From contig NZ_CP035291.1 in the NCBI RefSeq assembly GCF_006094395.1, positions 558,001 through 622,000 on the forward strand: DNA of 64,000 bases, written 5' to 3'. This stretch comes from Staphylococcus haemolyticus. Lineage in GTDB: Bacteria > Bacillota > Bacilli > Staphylococcales > Staphylococcaceae. The first letter of the stretch is position 1. Every line of letters begins with the position of its first letter. This document shows, piece after piece, positions 52,531 to 63,292 of this stretch. Under the pieces are notes generated by a model. The model saw only the letters and a list, made by a program, of their open reading frames with translations, did no database searches and was not told where the DNA came from. A program made the position numbers and the translations under genes.

Positions 52531-55500
52531 ATGGGAAAATTTGGATTAAACTTTTTCAAACCAACTGAGACATTTAATGGTAACTGGTCAGTTCTTGAGA
52601 GCAAAAGTAGAGAATGGGAAAAAATGTACCGTGAAAGATGGAGTCACGATAAAGTAGTTAGAACAACACATGGTGTTAACTGTACAGGGTCATGTTCATG
52701 GAAAGTATTTGTTAAAAACGGCGTAATCACTTGGGAAAATCAACAAATTGATTATCCAAGTTGTGGGCCTGATATGCCTGAATTTGAACCTCGTGGATGT
52801 CCGCGTGGTGCGTCGTTCTCTTGGTATGAATATAGTCCACTTCGTGTGAAATATCCATACATTAGAGGGAAATTATTAGATTTATGGAATACAGCGTTAG
52901 AAGAAAATAATGGAAATCGTATTGCAGCGTGGGCATCTATTGTTGAAGACGAAGAGAAAGCAAAAGCATATAAACAAGCACGTGGTAAAGGTGGACATGT
53001 TCGAGCTAACTGGAAAGATGTAACAGATATTATTGCTGCACAAATTCTTTATACAATTAAAAAGGATGGTCCAGATAGAATCGCAGGATTTACACCAATT
53101 CCTGCCATGTCAATGATAAGTTATGCTGCAGGGGCAAGATTTATCAACTTACTCGGTGGAGAAATGTTAAGTTTTTATGATTGGTATGCTGATTTACCGC
53201 CTGCGTCACCACAAATTTGGGGTGAACAAACTGACGTACCTGAATCAAGTGATTGGTACAATGCTTCATATATTATTATGTGGGGTTCAAACGTACCACT
53301 TACACGTACACCTGATGCTCATTTTATGACTGAAGTGAGATATAAAGGGACTAAAGTTGTTTCAGTAGCACCTGACTATGCAGAAAACGTTAAATTCGCG
53401 GATAACTGGTTAGCACCTAATCCTGGTACTGATGCAGCAGTAGCACAAGCAATGACACATGTTATTTTACAAGAATACTATCAAGATAATCCTAGTGAAA
53501 TGTTCATTAACTATTCAAAACAATATTCAGATATGCCTTTTGTGATTATGTTAGATGAAGATGACAATGGCTATAAAGCAGGACGATTCTTACGTGCAAG
53601 TGATTTAGGTATGGAAAGTGAAAATAGCGAATGGAAACCAGTCATTCACGATATGAATAGTCATCAGTTTGTAGTACCTAATGGCACAATGGGTCAACGC
53701 TGGGAAGAAGGCAAGAAGTGGAACTTAAAATTAGAAAATGAAGATGGTTCTAAGATTGATCCAGCGATGTCAATGGCAGACGACACATACGAACTAAAAA
53801 CAATTCAATTCCCTTACTTTGATAGTCAAGGTGACGGTATTTTTGAAAGACCAATAGCAGCTAGAAAAGTAACATTAGCTGATGGAAAAGAAGTGTATGT
53901 AGCGACAGTATATGACTTAATGACAAGTCAATATGGCATTAAACGATTTAATCATGAATTAGAAGCAACTTCATACGACGATGCTGAATCAAAATATACA
54001 CCTGCATGGCAACAACGTGTAACTGGTATTAAACCAGAATTAGTAACACAAGTAGCTAGAGAATTTGCGCAAAATGCAATCGATACAAAAGGACGCTCAA
54101 TGATAATCATGGGTGCTGGTATTAACCACTGGTTCAATTCAGATACGATTTATCGAGCAATTTTAAATCTTGTTCTTTTATGTGGCTGTCAAGGTGTTAA
54201 CGGTGGTGGATGGGCTCACTACGTTGGACAAGAAAAATGTAGACCAATAGAAGGTTGGAATACGGTAGCCTTTGCCAAAGACTGGCAAGGACCACCACGT
54301 CTGCAAAATGGTACAAGTTGGTTCTATTTTGCGACTGATCAATGGAAATATGAGGAATCTAATGTTGATAAATTAAAATCTCCATTAGCTAATAATATTA
54401 AACATCAACACCCAGCTGACTATAACGTTACAGCTGCTAGATTAGGTTGGTTGCCGTCATACCCTCAATTCAATAAGAATAGTTTATTATTCGGAGAAGA
54501 GGCAAAAGATGCCGGTGATGACTCTAATGAAGCGATATTAAATAGAGCAATCGAATCAGTCAAAAATAGAGAAACTCAATTTGCGATAGAAGATCCAGAT
54601 TTAAGAAAGAACCATCCGAAAACATTATTCGTATGGCGTTCAAATTTAATTTCAAGTTCTGCCAAAGGACAAGAGTACTTTATGAAACATTTATTAGGTA
54701 CACGTTCAGGACTAATGGCTGAACCTAACGAAGAAGACAAACCAGAAGAAATTCAATGGCGTGAAGATACAGAAGGTAAATTAGACTTATTAGTGTCACT
54801 AGATTTCAGAATGACTGCGACACCATTGTACTCAGATATCGTATTACCAGCTGCAACATGGTATGAAAAACACGATTTGTCATCAACAGATATGCATCCA
54901 TTCATTCATCCATTTAATCCAGCGATTGATCCATTATGGGAATCACGTTCAGACTGGGATATTTATAAAACCTTAAGTAAAGCTGTTTCTGAAATGGCGA
55001 AAGATTACTTACCAGGAACATTTAAAGATGTTGTAACGACACCACTTGGCCATGATTCCAAACAGGAATTAGGTTCAGAATACGGTATTGTTAAAGATTG
55101 GTCTAAAGGAGAAGTTGAAGCCATTCCAGGTAAAACAATGCCAAACTTCGCAGTCGTAGATAGAGATTACACTAAAATCTACGATAAATATGTGACTTTA
55201 GGTCCATTACTTGAAAAAGGAAAAGTTGGTGCACATGGCGTAAGCTTCAGCGTGAAAGATGAATATGAAGAACTTAAAAGTATGATAGGTACTTGGAATG
55301 ATGAGGACCCTGAATCAGTCAGAAATAATCGTCCACGTATCGATACTGCTAGAAAAGTAGCAGATGCAATCTTAAATGTATCATCAGCTACTAACGGCAA
55401 ATTATCACAAAAATCATACGAAGATTTAGAAAATCAAACAGGAATGGAATTAAAAGACATTTCAAAAGAACGTGCATCTGAAAAGATTTCATTCTTAAAC

Positions 55501-56214
55501 ATTACATCACAACCACGGGAAGTTATACCAACAGCTGTGTTCCCTGGTTCAAACAAAAATGGACGTAGATATTCTCCATTTACAACTAATATAGAACGAC
55601 TCGTACCATTTAGAACATTAACAGGTAGACAAAGTTATTACATCGATCACGAAGTATTCCAACAATTCGGCGAAAGTTTACCAGTATACAAACCAACATT
55701 ACCGCCAATGGTATTTGGTACTAGAGATAAACAAGTTAAAGGTGGACAAGATGCATTAGTATTACGTTATTTAACACCTCATGGTAAATGGAATATACAC
55801 TCAACATATCAAGATAACGAACGTATGTTGACATTATTTAGAGGTGGTCCAGTCGTTTGGTTATCTAATGAGGATGCTGATGAGCATGGCATCAATGACA
55901 ACGATTGGTTAGAAGTTTATAACAGAAATGGTGTTGTAACTGCAAGAGCAGTCACATCACACCGTATGCCAAGAGGAACAATGTTTATGTATCATGCACA
56001 AGATAAACACATTGAAACACCAGGATCAGAAATTACAGATACTCGTGGCGGTTCACACAATGCACCAACAAGAATTCATTTGAAACCTACACAACTTGTA
56101 GGTGGTTACGCACAAATTAGTTATCACTTTAACTATTATGGACCAATAGGAAATCAACGTGACGTATATGTAGCAGTGAGAAAGATGAAGGAGGTAAATT
56201 GGCTTGAAGATTAA
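52531..56214 (+). CDS. narG: Respiratory nitrate reductase alpha subunit
   Basis: A 1227-residue molybdopterin catalytic subunit that reduces nitrate to nitrite at the cytosolic face of the membrane. The N-terminal [4Fe-4S] motif is HGVNCTGSCSW (His and Cys ligands) with the later Cys in PSCGPDMP. Mo-bis-MGD binding segments include IMWGSNVPLTRTPDAHF and HDLSSTDMHPFIHPFNPAIDPLW. No Tat signal is needed. It heads narGHJI; its end overlaps narH by 11 bases. Confidence 0.96.
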   Translation: MGKFGLNFFKPTETFNGNWSVLESKSREWEKMYRERWSHDKVVRTTHGVNCTGSCSWKVFVKNGVITWENQQIDYPSCGPDMPEFEPRGCPRGASFSWYEYSPLRVKYPYIRGKLLDLWNTALEENNGNRIAAWASIVEDEEKAKAYKQARGKGGHVRANWKDVTDIIAAQILYTIKKDGPDRIAGFTPIPAMSMISYAAGARFINLLGGEMLSFYDWYADLPPASPQIWGEQTDVPESSDWYNASYIIMWGSNVPLTRTPDAHFMTEVRYKGTKVVSVAPDYAENVKFADNWLAPNPGTDAAVAQAMTHVILQEYYQDNPSEMFINYSKQYSDMPFVIMLDEDDNGYKAGRFLRASDLGMESENSEWKPVIHDMNSHQFVVPNGTMGQRWEEGKKWNLKLENEDGSKIDPAMSMADDTYELKTIQFPYFDSQGDGIFERPIAARKVTLADGKEVYVATVYDLMTSQYGIKRFNHELEATSYDDAESKYTPAWQQRVTGIKPELVTQVAREFAQNAIDTKGRSMIIMGAGINHWFNSDTIYRAILNLVLLCGCQGVNGGGWAHYVGQEKCRPIEGWNTVAFAKDWQGPPRLQNGTSWFYFATDQWKYEESNVDKLKSPLANNIKHQHPADYNVTAARLGWLPSYPQFNKNSLLFGEEAKDAGDDSNEAILNRAIESVKNRETQFAIEDPDLRKNHPKTLFVWRSNLISSSAKGQEYFMKHLLGTRSGLMAEPNEEDKPEEIQWREDTEGKLDLLVSLDFRMTATPLYSDIVLPAATWYEKHDLSSTDMHPFIHPFNPAIDPLWESRSDWDIYKTLSKAVSEMAKDYLPGTFKDVVTTPLGHDSKQELGSEYGIVKDWSKGEVEAIPGKTMPNFAVVDRDYTKIYDKYVTLGPLLEKGKVGAHGVSFSVKDEYEELKSMIGTWNDEDPESVRNNRPRIDTARKVADAILNVSSATNGKLSQKSYEDLENQTGMELKDISKERASEKISFLNITSQPREVIPTAVFPGSNKNGRRYSPFTTNIERLVPFRTLTGRQSYYIDHEVFQQFGESLPVYKPTLPPMVFGTRDKQVKGGQDALVLRYLTPHGKWNIHSTYQDNERMLTLFRGGPVVWLSNEDADEHGINDNDWLEVYNRNGVVTARAVTSHRMPRGTMFMYHAQDKHIETPGSEITDTRGGSHNAPTRIHLKPTQLVGGYAQISYHFNYYGPIGNQRDVYVAVRKMKEVNWLED

Positions 56215-57757
56215 AGCGCAAATTGCAATGGTGTTAAATTTAGATAAATGCATAGGTTGCCACACTTGCAGCGTAACATGTAAGAACACTTGGACTAACC
56301 GTCCAGGTGCAGAATACATGTGGTTCAACAACGTAGAAACTAAACCAGGTGTAGGATATCCGAAACGATGGGAAGACCAAGAACATTATAAAGGTGGATG
56401 GGTCTTAAATAAAAAAGGAAAATTAGAACTTAAATCTGGTAGTCGTTGGACAAAAATGGCGTTAGGTAAAATCTTTTACAACCCAGATATGCCTCTTATT
56501 AAAGATTATTATGAACCATGGACATACAATTACGAACATTTAACTACTGCTAAAGAAGGTAAGCATTCTCCTGTTGCTAAAGCGCACTCACTTATCTCAG
56601 GTGAGAAACTTAATCTTGAGTGGGGGCCTAACTGGGAAGATGACTTAGCCGGTGCACATATTACTGGTCCAGAAGATCCTAATATTCAAAAAATTGAAGA
56701 AGACATTAAATTCCAATTTGATGAAACATTTATGATGTATTTACCTCGTCTTTGTGAGCATTGTTTAAACCCTAGTTGTGTAGCTTCATGTCCATCTGGT
56801 GCAATGTATAAACGTGATGAAGATGGTATTGTTTTAGTTGACCAAGATGCATGTCGTGGGTGGCGCTACTGTATGACTGGTTGCCCTTATAAAAAAGTTT
56901 ACTTCAACTGGAAAACAAACAAAGCTGAGAAATGTACATTCTGTTTCCCAAGAATTGAAGCTGGATTACCAACAGTTTGTTCTGAAACATGTACAGGTAG
57001 AATGAGATATTTAGGTGTATTATTATATGATGCCGATAGAGTTCATGAAGCAGCTTCAGCTGAAAATGAAAAAGATTTATATGAAAAGCAATTAGATATT
57101 TTCTTAAATCCATTTGATGAAGAAGTGATTGAACAAGCTGAAAAAGATGGCATTAGCTATGAATGGATTGAAGCAGCTCAAAATTCACCAGTGTATAAAC
57201 TGGCAATTGAATATAAATTAGCATTTCCTTTACATCCAGAATTTAGAACAATGCCTATGGTTTGGTATTGCCCACCATTAAGTCCTATCATGAGTTATTT
57301 TGAAGGTAAAAATGCAGGACAAAACCCAGATATGATTTTCCCAGCTATTGAAGAAATGCGTTTACCAATAGAATACTTAGCTAATTTATTTACTGCCGGA
57401 GATGTCCAACCTGTTAAGGAATCTTTACAAAAAATGGCTATGATGAGAAGTTACATGCGCTCACAAGTTACAGGTAAAGAGTTTGATACTTCTAAATTAG
57501 AAAGACTTGGATTATCAGAAATTCAAACTAAAGATATGTATCGTTTATTAGGTTTAGCAAAATATGAAGATCGCTTTGTTGTACCAACATCTCATAAAGA
57601 AACATATTTAGATACGTACCATGCGCAAGGTAGCCAAGGGTATGGTGGCGAATACTTCGGAGACAATTGTGAAGGCTGTGGTGTTCCAGTAGGTTCAGGA
57701 AAAACAGGACAAGAAATTTATAATGAGAATTTCTATGGAGGGATTTTCCGTGATTAA
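56204..57757 (+). CDS. narH: Respiratory nitrate reductase beta subunit
   Basis: A 517-residue iron-sulfur electron-transfer subunit. It shows four cluster motifs: CIGCHTCSVTC, CEHCLNPSCVASCPSGAMYK, CRGWRYCMTGCPYKK (Trp in place of one Cys, the [3Fe-4S] cluster) and CTFCFPRIEAGLPTVCSETC. It starts with TTG and overlaps narG, suggesting tight coupling. It carries electrons from NarI haem to NarG. Confidence 0.95.
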   Translation: MKIKAQIAMVLNLDKCIGCHTCSVTCKNTWTNRPGAEYMWFNNVETKPGVGYPKRWEDQEHYKGGWVLNKKGKLELKSGSRWTKMALGKIFYNPDMPLIKDYYEPWTYNYEHLTTAKEGKHSPVAKAHSLISGEKLNLEWGPNWEDDLAGAHITGPEDPNIQKIEEDIKFQFDETFMMYLPRLCEHCLNPSCVASCPSGAMYKRDEDGIVLVDQDACRGWRYCMTGCPYKKVYFNWKTNKAEKCTFCFPRIEAGLPTVCSETCTGRMRYLGVLLYDADRVHEAASAENEKDLYEKQLDIFLNPFDEEVIEQAEKDGISYEWIEAAQNSPVYKLAIEYKLAFPLHPEFRTMPMVWYCPPLSPIMSYFEGKNAGQNPDMIFPAIEEMRLPIEYLANLFTAGDVQPVKESLQKMAMMRSYMRSQVTGKEFDTSKLERLGLSEIQTKDMYRLLGLAKYEDRFVVPTSHKETYLDTYHAQGSQGYGGEYFGDNCEGCGVPVGSGKTGQEIYNENFYGGIFRD

Positions 57758-58325
57758 TTTACAACAATTTCATTATTATCAAGAAAGTTTTGGTTATATA
57801 GCTCAGCAACTTAATTTCCCAGAGAAATTAACGTTTCATCCAAAAACATTTGAAGAAACGATTGAACCCTCTCATCCTGGTTATGATGATTTAGTAAAAT
57901 ACAGAGAGATTATGCATCAATTCACATTATCAGAAATTAAAGCAATATATACAGATACCTTTGATTTTAATAAGAAATCACCGCTTTATATGACTTACAA
58001 CAAATTTGATACTCAAAAAGAAAGAGGCCAAATGTTGGCTAAACTTAAAGTGTTATATGAAATGTTTGGGTTGAAAATGGTAGATAACGAGTTATCAGAT
58101 TATCTACCATTGATGCTCCAATTCTTACACGTAGCATCATGGCAAAATGATCCACGAGCAGAAGGCAATATTGAACTAGTTATTATGATTATTGAAGACG
58201 GTACGTATGAAATGGCAAATCATTTAGCTCAAGATAACAATCCTTATGCTTATGTGATCCGTGCTTTAAGAAATACATTAAAAGCTTGTCTAGAAATTCC
58301 AAATGAGGTGACATCTCATGCTTAA
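57750..58325 (+). CDS. narJ: Nitrate reductase assembly chaperone
   Basis: A 191-residue NarJ/TorD-type helical chaperone. YDDLVKYREIMHQFT and LPLMLQFLHVASWQNDPRA carry its conserved features. It inserts the molybdenum cofactor and holds apo-NarGH before membrane attachment. The GTG at 57750 lies 6 bases after GGAGGG and overlaps the narH stop by eight bases; the ATG at 57723 is further upstream in narH. Confidence 0.88.
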   Translation: MINLQQFHYYQESFGYIAQQLNFPEKLTFHPKTFEETIEPSHPGYDDLVKYREIMHQFTLSEIKAIYTDTFDFNKKSPLYMTYNKFDTQKERGQMLAKLKVLYEMFGLKMVDNELSDYLPLMLQFLHVASWQNDPRAEGNIELVIMIIEDGTYEMANHLAQDNNPYAYVIRALRNTLKACLEIPNEVTSHA

Positions 58326-59001
58326 TCAATTTTTATGGATTATATTTCCATATTTATGTGTAGCCATTTTCATTGTTGGACACATCGCTCGTTATAAATA
58401 CGATCAATTCTCATGGACTGCTAAATCGAGTGAATTTTTAGAGAAAAAACAATTAAAATGGGGTAGCTTATTATTCCATTTGGGCATCATACCGGTGTTT
58501 TTTGGTCACGTCGTAGGTCTCGCTATACCAGCTAAATGGATTGATGGATTAGGTGTAAGCGAGGAAATGTATCATTTTGGTGCTGTATACATCGGTAGTA
58601 TCTTTGGTATAATGACGTTTATTGGTATGTTACTATTAACAGCACGACGAATTACTATTAAAAATGTTAGAAAGCTAAGTTCAGCTTCTGATATATTTGT
58701 AAATTTCTTATTAATATTAATTATTTTCATGGGATGTTATTCAACATTAGTTACGAATGCGATGGTAAGTGATTTTGATTATCGTCAAACGATATCTATA
58801 TGGTTTAGACACTTATTTACATTTTCACCAGACGCGAGTCTGATGACGAGTGTACCTTTATCTTTTAAAATTCACATCTTACTTGGATTTACAATTTTAG
58901 CTTGTTGGCCATTCACTCGCTTAGTGCATGTTTGGAGTGTACCGCTTTCGTATACTAATCGTAGATATATTGTTTATCGTAAACATAAAACACGTTCATG
59001 A
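58318..59001 (+). CDS. narI: Respiratory nitrate reductase gamma subunit, cytochrome b
   Basis: A 227-residue membrane haem b protein that oxidises menaquinol. Five helices are visible. Candidate haem His ligands lie in HIARYKYDQF, FGHVVGLAIP, WFRHLFTFSPD and FKIHILLGF. It overlaps narJ by eight bases and ends the structural operon before nreA. Confidence 0.93.
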   Translation: MLNQFLWIIFPYLCVAIFIVGHIARYKYDQFSWTAKSSEFLEKKQLKWGSLLFHLGIIPVFFGHVVGLAIPAKWIDGLGVSEEMYHFGAVYIGSIFGIMTFIGMLLLTARRITIKNVRKLSSASDIFVNFLLILIIFMGCYSTLVTNAMVSDFDYRQTISIWFRHLFTFSPDASLMTSVPLSFKIHILLGFTILACWPFTRLVHVWSVPLSYTNRRYIVYRKHKTRS

Positions 59002-59021
59002 GTATGAGAGGAGATTCAAAT

Positions 59022-59471
59022 GTGATTACGAATCCAGTATTTGAAAAACAGGATTTCCAACAACAATTGAATAATCTAAGGGTCAGTGAAGGCTATGATT
59101 TTGCAGGTGTTGCACTTTATGAGCATCATATGACTTCAGCACCGATTAAATGGCATTATGTCTCAGGTAACCTGAATGATCGCTATAAAATGATTATCTT
59201 GCGTAAAGGGCGAGGTCTAGCCGGTATGGTTATGAAGACTGGAAAACGCATGATCATTGCCGACGTAGTGGCAAGCTTATCACCAGAAGATAAGATTAAA
59301 TATCCAATCTTAATTGCCGAAAATCTAACTGCAATGGTAGCTATCCCATTGTGTTACAATAATCAGGTGTATGGTGTATTACTCTTAGGTCAAAGAGATG
59401 GCAAGTCTCTTCCTGATTATGAAACTTTGGATATTAGTGGCAAGCTTTGGACATTTTCAGAAGAAATGTAG
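59022..59471 (+). CDS. nreA: NreA nitrate receptor (GAF domain)
   Basis: A 149-residue single GAF domain that binds nitrate and modulates NreB activity. Core motifs are GYDFAGVALYEHHMTSAPIKW, RKGRGLAGMVMKTGKRMII and YNNQVYGVLLLGQRDG. I favour the GTG at 59022, which has AGAGGAG eight bases upstream. An ATG at 58998 would overlap the narI stop but has no ribosome binding site; the S. carnosus protein is a few residues longer, so this remains open. Confidence 0.85.
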   Translation: MITNPVFEKQDFQQQLNNLRVSEGYDFAGVALYEHHMTSAPIKWHYVSGNLNDRYKMIILRKGRGLAGMVMKTGKRMIIADVVASLSPEDKIKYPILIAENLTAMVAIPLCYNNQVYGVLLLGQRDGKSLPDYETLDISGKLWTFSEEM

Positions 59472-59480
59472 GTGTTTAAA

Positions 59481-60515
59481 ATGTTGGATGTTGATAATCT
59501 TGATTTAGAGAACTTACTAAAAAAATATTACGAAAAGACGAATGAAAAAATCGTATTTGTAAATAAAGATGGTAAGGTTATCGCGATGAATGATGCTGCA
59601 GAAGAGATTATTTCAAAGGATAATAATTATAGTGCAATGACCAATGCGATATGTAATCGTTGTGAAGGTTACTCTAACGAATTTGCATTACAAAGTTGCA
59701 TTAACTGTTATCTTGATACGACAAAGCCTAATGATATGAATTTCCAAGTATTCATGAAAACGGTAGATAATAAAATTCAACCATTTACTGCTTCGTATCA
59801 ATGTATTGATGATGAGGCACAAATCTACGCTTTTACATTACAAGATATATCTCCACAAATAGAGCGACAAGAAAAGATGTATCAACGTCAGATGTTACGT
59901 AAAACGATTGCTGCACAAGAAAATGAAAGAAAACGTATATCTAGAGAATTACATGATAGTGTTGTTCAAGAGATGCTAAATGTAGATGTTGAATTGAGAT
60001 TATTAAAATATCAACAAGATATGGCTCAACTCATTGAAAAATCCGAACATATTGAATTGCTAATGTCTAATTTAATTAATGATATTCGTGATTTATCAGT
60101 AGAATTGAGGCCTTCATCACTTGATGATTTAGGATTAGAAGCGGCTTTTAAATCTTATTTCAAACAATTAGAGTATAATTATGGATTAAATGTTGTTTAT
60201 CAATCAAATATTCAAACAATACGTTTCGATAGTGAAATTGAAACCGTTGTTTATCGCGTTGTTCAAGAAGCGATATTTAATGCATTAAAATATGCAGGTG
60301 TTTATGAAGTGGAAGTAACGATTCAACAAACTGAAGAAGGTCTTATCGCTGAGATTATTGACAGGGGTAAAGGCTTTGATCCCAACTTAAAACCTCAGGG
60401 TACTGGATTAGGGCTATATGGAATGAATGAGAGAGCAGAACTTGTTAAAGGTACAGTGAATATAGAAACACATATTGGTAAAGGTACAATTATTACGTTA
60501 GAAGTACCAGTTTAA
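59481..60515 (+). CDS. nreB: NreB oxygen-sensing histidine kinase
   Basis: A 344-residue cytosolic HPK7-type kinase. A PAS domain holds a [4Fe-4S] oxygen sensor with four cysteines at 58, 61, 73 and 76 (C-x2-C-x11-C-x2-C), matching the S. carnosus set within one residue. The phospho-His is H158 in [15 protein letters not shown], and the ATPase motifs [12 protein letters not shown] and GTGLGLYGM follow. Under oxygen the cluster degrades and the kinase turns off. The ATG at 59481 has AGGTG upstream; the GTG at 59472 overlaps it. Confidence 0.92.
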   Translation: MLDVDNLDLENLLKKYYEKTNEKIVFVNKDGKVIAMNDAAEEIISKDNNYSAMTNAICNRCEGYSNEFALQSCINCYLDTTKPNDMNFQVFMKTVDNKIQPFTASYQCIDDEAQIYAFTLQDISPQIERQEKMYQRQMLRKTIAAQENERKRISRELHDSVVQEMLNVDVELRLLKYQQDMAQLIEKSEHIELLMSNLINDIRDLSVELRPSSLDDLGLEAAFKSYFKQLEYNYGLNVVYQSNIQTIRFDSEIETVVYRVVQEAIFNALKYAGVYEVEVTIQQTEEGLIAEIIDRGKGFDPNLKPQGTGLGLYGMNERAELVKGTVNIETHIGKGTIITLEVPV

Positions 60516-60536
60516 AATATGTTAGGGGAATATAAA

Positions 60537-61190
60537 GTGAAGATTGTTATTGCAGATGATCATGCAGTTGTTAGAACAGGATTTTCGATGATTTTAAACT
60601 TTCAAGAGGATATGGAAGTAGTTGCAACCGCTGCTGATGGGGGAGAAGCATATCAAAAGGTGATGGAGCATAAGCCAGATGTATTAATTATGGACTTAAG
60701 TATGCCACCTGGTGAATCAGGATTAATTGCAACAAGTAAAATATCAGAAAGTTTTCCTGAAACTAAAATATTAATATTAACAATGTATGATGATGAAGAA
60801 TATTTGTTCCACGTTCTTCGTAATGGTGCTAAAGGCTATATATTAAAGAATGCACCTGATGAACAATTATTACTAGCCGTGCGAACAGTTTATAAGGGCG
60901 AAACATATGTAGATATGAAATTAACAACGTCATTAGTGAATGAATTTGTAAATCATAAACATTCAGATGATGTATCTACTAACGATCCATTTAAAATATT
61001 ATCTAAGCGCGAACTAGAAATATTACCTTTAATTGCAAAAGGGTATGGTAATAAAGATATTGCTGAAAAATTATTCGTGTCGGTCAAAACGGTCGAAGCG
61101 CATAAAACACATATAATGACTAAACTCGATTTAAAATCTAAACCTGAGTTAGTAGAATATGCATTGAAAAAGAAATTATTAGATTTTTAA
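60537..61190 (+). CDS. nreC: NreC response regulator
   Basis: A 217-residue NarL/LuxR-type response regulator. The receiver has [10 protein letters not shown], phospho-Asp53 in [12 protein letters not shown], and LKNAPDEQ. The C-terminal helix-turn-helix reads [39 protein letters not shown]. It should bind the TAGGG-type palindromes in this window. The GTG at 60537 follows AGGGGA; the ATG at 60519 has no site. Confidence 0.92.
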   Translation: MKIVIADDHAVVRTGFSMILNFQEDMEVVATAADGGEAYQKVMEHKPDVLIMDLSMPPGESGLIATSKISESFPETKILILTMYDDEEYLFHVLRNGAKGYILKNAPDEQLLLAVRTVYKGETYVDMKLTTSLVNEFVNHKHSDDVSTNDPFKILSKRELEILPLIAKGYGNKDIAEKLFVSVKTVEAHKTHIMTKLDLKSKPELVEYALKKKLLDF

Positions 61191-61202
61191 ATGATGAAAA
61201 TG

Positions 61203-61236
61203 AAACTGAGACAGATTAGTAATGTCTCAGTTTTTT
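61203..61236 (+). terminator. Terminator after the nar-nre operon
   Basis: AAACTGAGACA and TGTCTCAGTTT arms with a T6 run. Confidence 0.9.
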
Positions 61237-61258
61237 GCGTACATATATAGAAAAAATA

Positions 61259-61272
61259 TAGGGGGATTCCCA
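61259..61272. promoter_or_regulatory. NreC-type site 1 upstream of narT
   Basis: TAGGGGGATTCCCA, an NreC-like palindrome 148 bases before the narT start codon. Confidence 0.7.
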
Positions 61273-61279
61273 GTCAGTA

Positions 61280-61295
61280 TAAGGGAATATCCTTA
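61280..61295. promoter_or_regulatory. NreC-type site 2 upstream of narT
   Basis: TAAGGGAATATCCTTA. Its centre is 22 bases from site 1. A TTCACAA half-site (61306-61312) follows. Confidence 0.7.
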
Positions 61296-61419
61296 TGTTC
61301 ATTTTTTCACAATTCTACTAAAATTTAATTGTAATCAGTAATGTGATTGAATTATAAATTTTTGACCTCTTTTATATAACAATTACTGATAAAGAAAATT
61401 AAATGATGAAGGTGAAAAA

Positions 61420-62577
61420 ATGTATAAGACAAAAGGTGGCTTTCAACTTACCTTACAAACGTTAAGTCTTGTAGTGGGTTTCATGGCATGGAGTATTATA
61501 TCTCCGTTAATGCCATATATCTCTCAAGATGTTAAAGTTAATCCTGGACAGTTATCTATTATATTGGCAATTCCAGTAATATTAGGTTCAATTTTACGTG
61601 TGCCATTCGGTTATTTAACTAATATTATTGGTGCGAAATGGGTATTCTTTTGTAGTTTTGTTATATTATTATTTCCTATCTTCTTTTTAGGGCAAGCACA
61701 AACACCAGGAATGTTAATGTTATCTGGATTCTTTTTAGGTGTTGGAGGTGCGATATTCTCTGTAGGTGTGACATCTGTACCTAAATATTTTTCAAAAGAT
61801 AAAGTAGGGCTTGCTAATGGAATTTATGGTATGGGTAACATCGGTACGGCAGTATCTTCATTTTTAGCACCACCTATTGCAGGTATTATAGGTTGGCAAA
61901 CGACGGTAAGAAGTTATTTAATTATCATTGCTATTTTCGCAATTTTAATGTTCATTTTTGGTGATAAAAATGAACCAAAAGTGAAAGTACCTTTAGCATC
62001 TCAGTTTAAAAAATTATCATCAAATTATAAGTTATATTACTTAAGTCTTTGGTATTTTATTACGTTTGGTGCTTTTGTAGCATTTGGATTATTCTTACCT
62101 AACTACTTAGTAAATAACTTTGGCATTGATAAAGTTGATGCAGGTATTCGGTCAGGTGTATTCATTGCTTTAGCAACTTTCTTAAGACCAATTGGCGGTA
62201 TACTTGGAGATAAATTTAATGCTGTGAAAGTACTAATGATCGATTTTATTATTATGATTGTAGGTGCTGTTATTTTAGGAATTTCAAGTCATATTGCTTT
62301 ATTTACTATCGGTTGTTTAACTATCAGTATCTGTGCTGGTTTAGGTAATGGTTTAATATTTAAACTTGTACCTTCTTACTTCGCAAAAGAATCTGGTGCA
62401 GCTAATGGTATTGTTTCTATGATGGGTGGTTTAGGAGGATTCTTCCCACCTTTAGTTATTACTTATGTAACAGGTCTAACTGGTTCAAGTCATTTAGCAT
62501 TTATTCTTTTAGCAATATTTGGTGTCTTAGCATTTATTACCATGGGACACTTATATAAAAAAGAATATGCAAAATAA
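61420..62577 (+). CDS. narT: Nitrate transporter of the NNP family
   Basis: A 385-residue MFS nitrate/nitrite porter, about 12 helices. It has the NNP segments [15 protein letters not shown] (motif A) and [16 protein letters not shown] (nitrate signature type), and a second [15 protein letters not shown] in helix 11. It imports nitrate for Nar. It is monocistronic behind its own pair of NreC-type sites. AAGGTG precedes the ATG. Whether it is a uniporter or an antiporter is not clear. Confidence 0.9.
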   Translation: MYKTKGGFQLTLQTLSLVVGFMAWSIISPLMPYISQDVKVNPGQLSIILAIPVILGSILRVPFGYLTNIIGAKWVFFCSFVILLFPIFFLGQAQTPGMLMLSGFFLGVGGAIFSVGVTSVPKYFSKDKVGLANGIYGMGNIGTAVSSFLAPPIAGIIGWQTTVRSYLIIIAIFAILMFIFGDKNEPKVKVPLASQFKKLSSNYKLYYLSLWYFITFGAFVAFGLFLPNYLVNNFGIDKVDAGIRSGVFIALATFLRPIGGILGDKFNAVKVLMIDFIIMIVGAVILGISSHIALFTIGCLTISICAGLGNGLIFKLVPSYFAKESGAANGIVSMMGGLGGFFPPLVITYVTGLTGSSHLAFILLAIFGVLAFITMGHLYKKEYAK

Positions 62578-62590
62578 ATTTATACATTAA

Positions 62591-62632
62591 AAAGAGCAAT
62601 ACAAAGCTAAACATAGTTTTGTATTGCTCTTT
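62591..62632. terminator. Bidirectional terminator narT/hsp20
   Basis: AAAGAGCAATACAAA (62591-62605) pairs with TTTGTATTGCTCTTT (62618-62632). Confidence 0.9.
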
Positions 62633-62655
62633 AACATTTTATTCTGTATATCTAT

Positions 62656-63072
62656 TTATTCTACTGTAATTGTTGTTGATTGATCTTGTGCACTAACTTC
62701 TTTAGGTAAAATAACAACTAAAATCCCGTCTTCGTAGCTTGCTTTAATTTGTGACTTATCAATATCATTAAATTCAAAATGTCTAACTAATTCACCACTT
62801 GCACGTTCACTTAATTGAACGCTACCTGTTTGTTCAGATACATGCTTTTGAACTTTAATTGTTAATGCCGCATGTTCAAATTTAAGTTCAATTTCAGACT
62901 TATTGACACCAGGTAGTTCAGCTTCTAATACGTATTGATTTGTTTGATTATAAATATTTGTCGGGAAACTTTTTGATGAAAATTGATTAAAAACTTGTTC
63001 ACCTAAATCACGAAATACGTCTTTTGGATTATTCTTGAAAATGGATTGTTCAAAAAACTCTCTATTATTCAT
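62656..63072 (-). CDS. Hsp20/alpha-crystallin small heat shock protein
   Basis: A 138-residue ATP-independent chaperone. The alpha-crystallin domain (about 40-135) has YVLEAELPGVNKSEIELKFEH, ELVRHFEFNDIDKSQIKASYEDGILVVILPK and the GILxVxLPK signature. It holds unfolding proteins for refolding. GGAGAG precedes the ATG. I did not find a CIRCE or CtsR motif in the 63073-63292 gap. Confidence 0.9.
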   Translation of the reverse strand: MNNREFFEQSIFKNNPKDVFRDLGEQVFNQFSSKSFPTNIYNQTNQYVLEAELPGVNKSEIELKFEHAALTIKVQKHVSEQTGSVQLSERASGELVRHFEFNDIDKSQIKASYEDGILVVILPKEVSAQDQSTTITVE

Positions 63073-63292
63073 ACTAATGTCTCTCCTTTATTTAAGCGTG
63101 CATACCATAGTTGTAAAATGATACTTTTCAAGTACATTATAGTAATAGAGAGGGTTAACGTAAAGCGAAAGGAATTATAAAAGAATAAGGCAAAGATTAA
63201 GTGCGGAATAGTAAATCCATGGCAAAAGTCTCAATATGTATAAAGCCTAGTAATTGTGAAATAAAGTGTTTCGCTTTTGCCAGGATTAAATA

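Noticed and set aside
63073..63292. CIRCE or CtsR box before hsp20
   Set aside because: Neither the CIRCE inverted repeat nor the GGTCAAA heptad pair is present.
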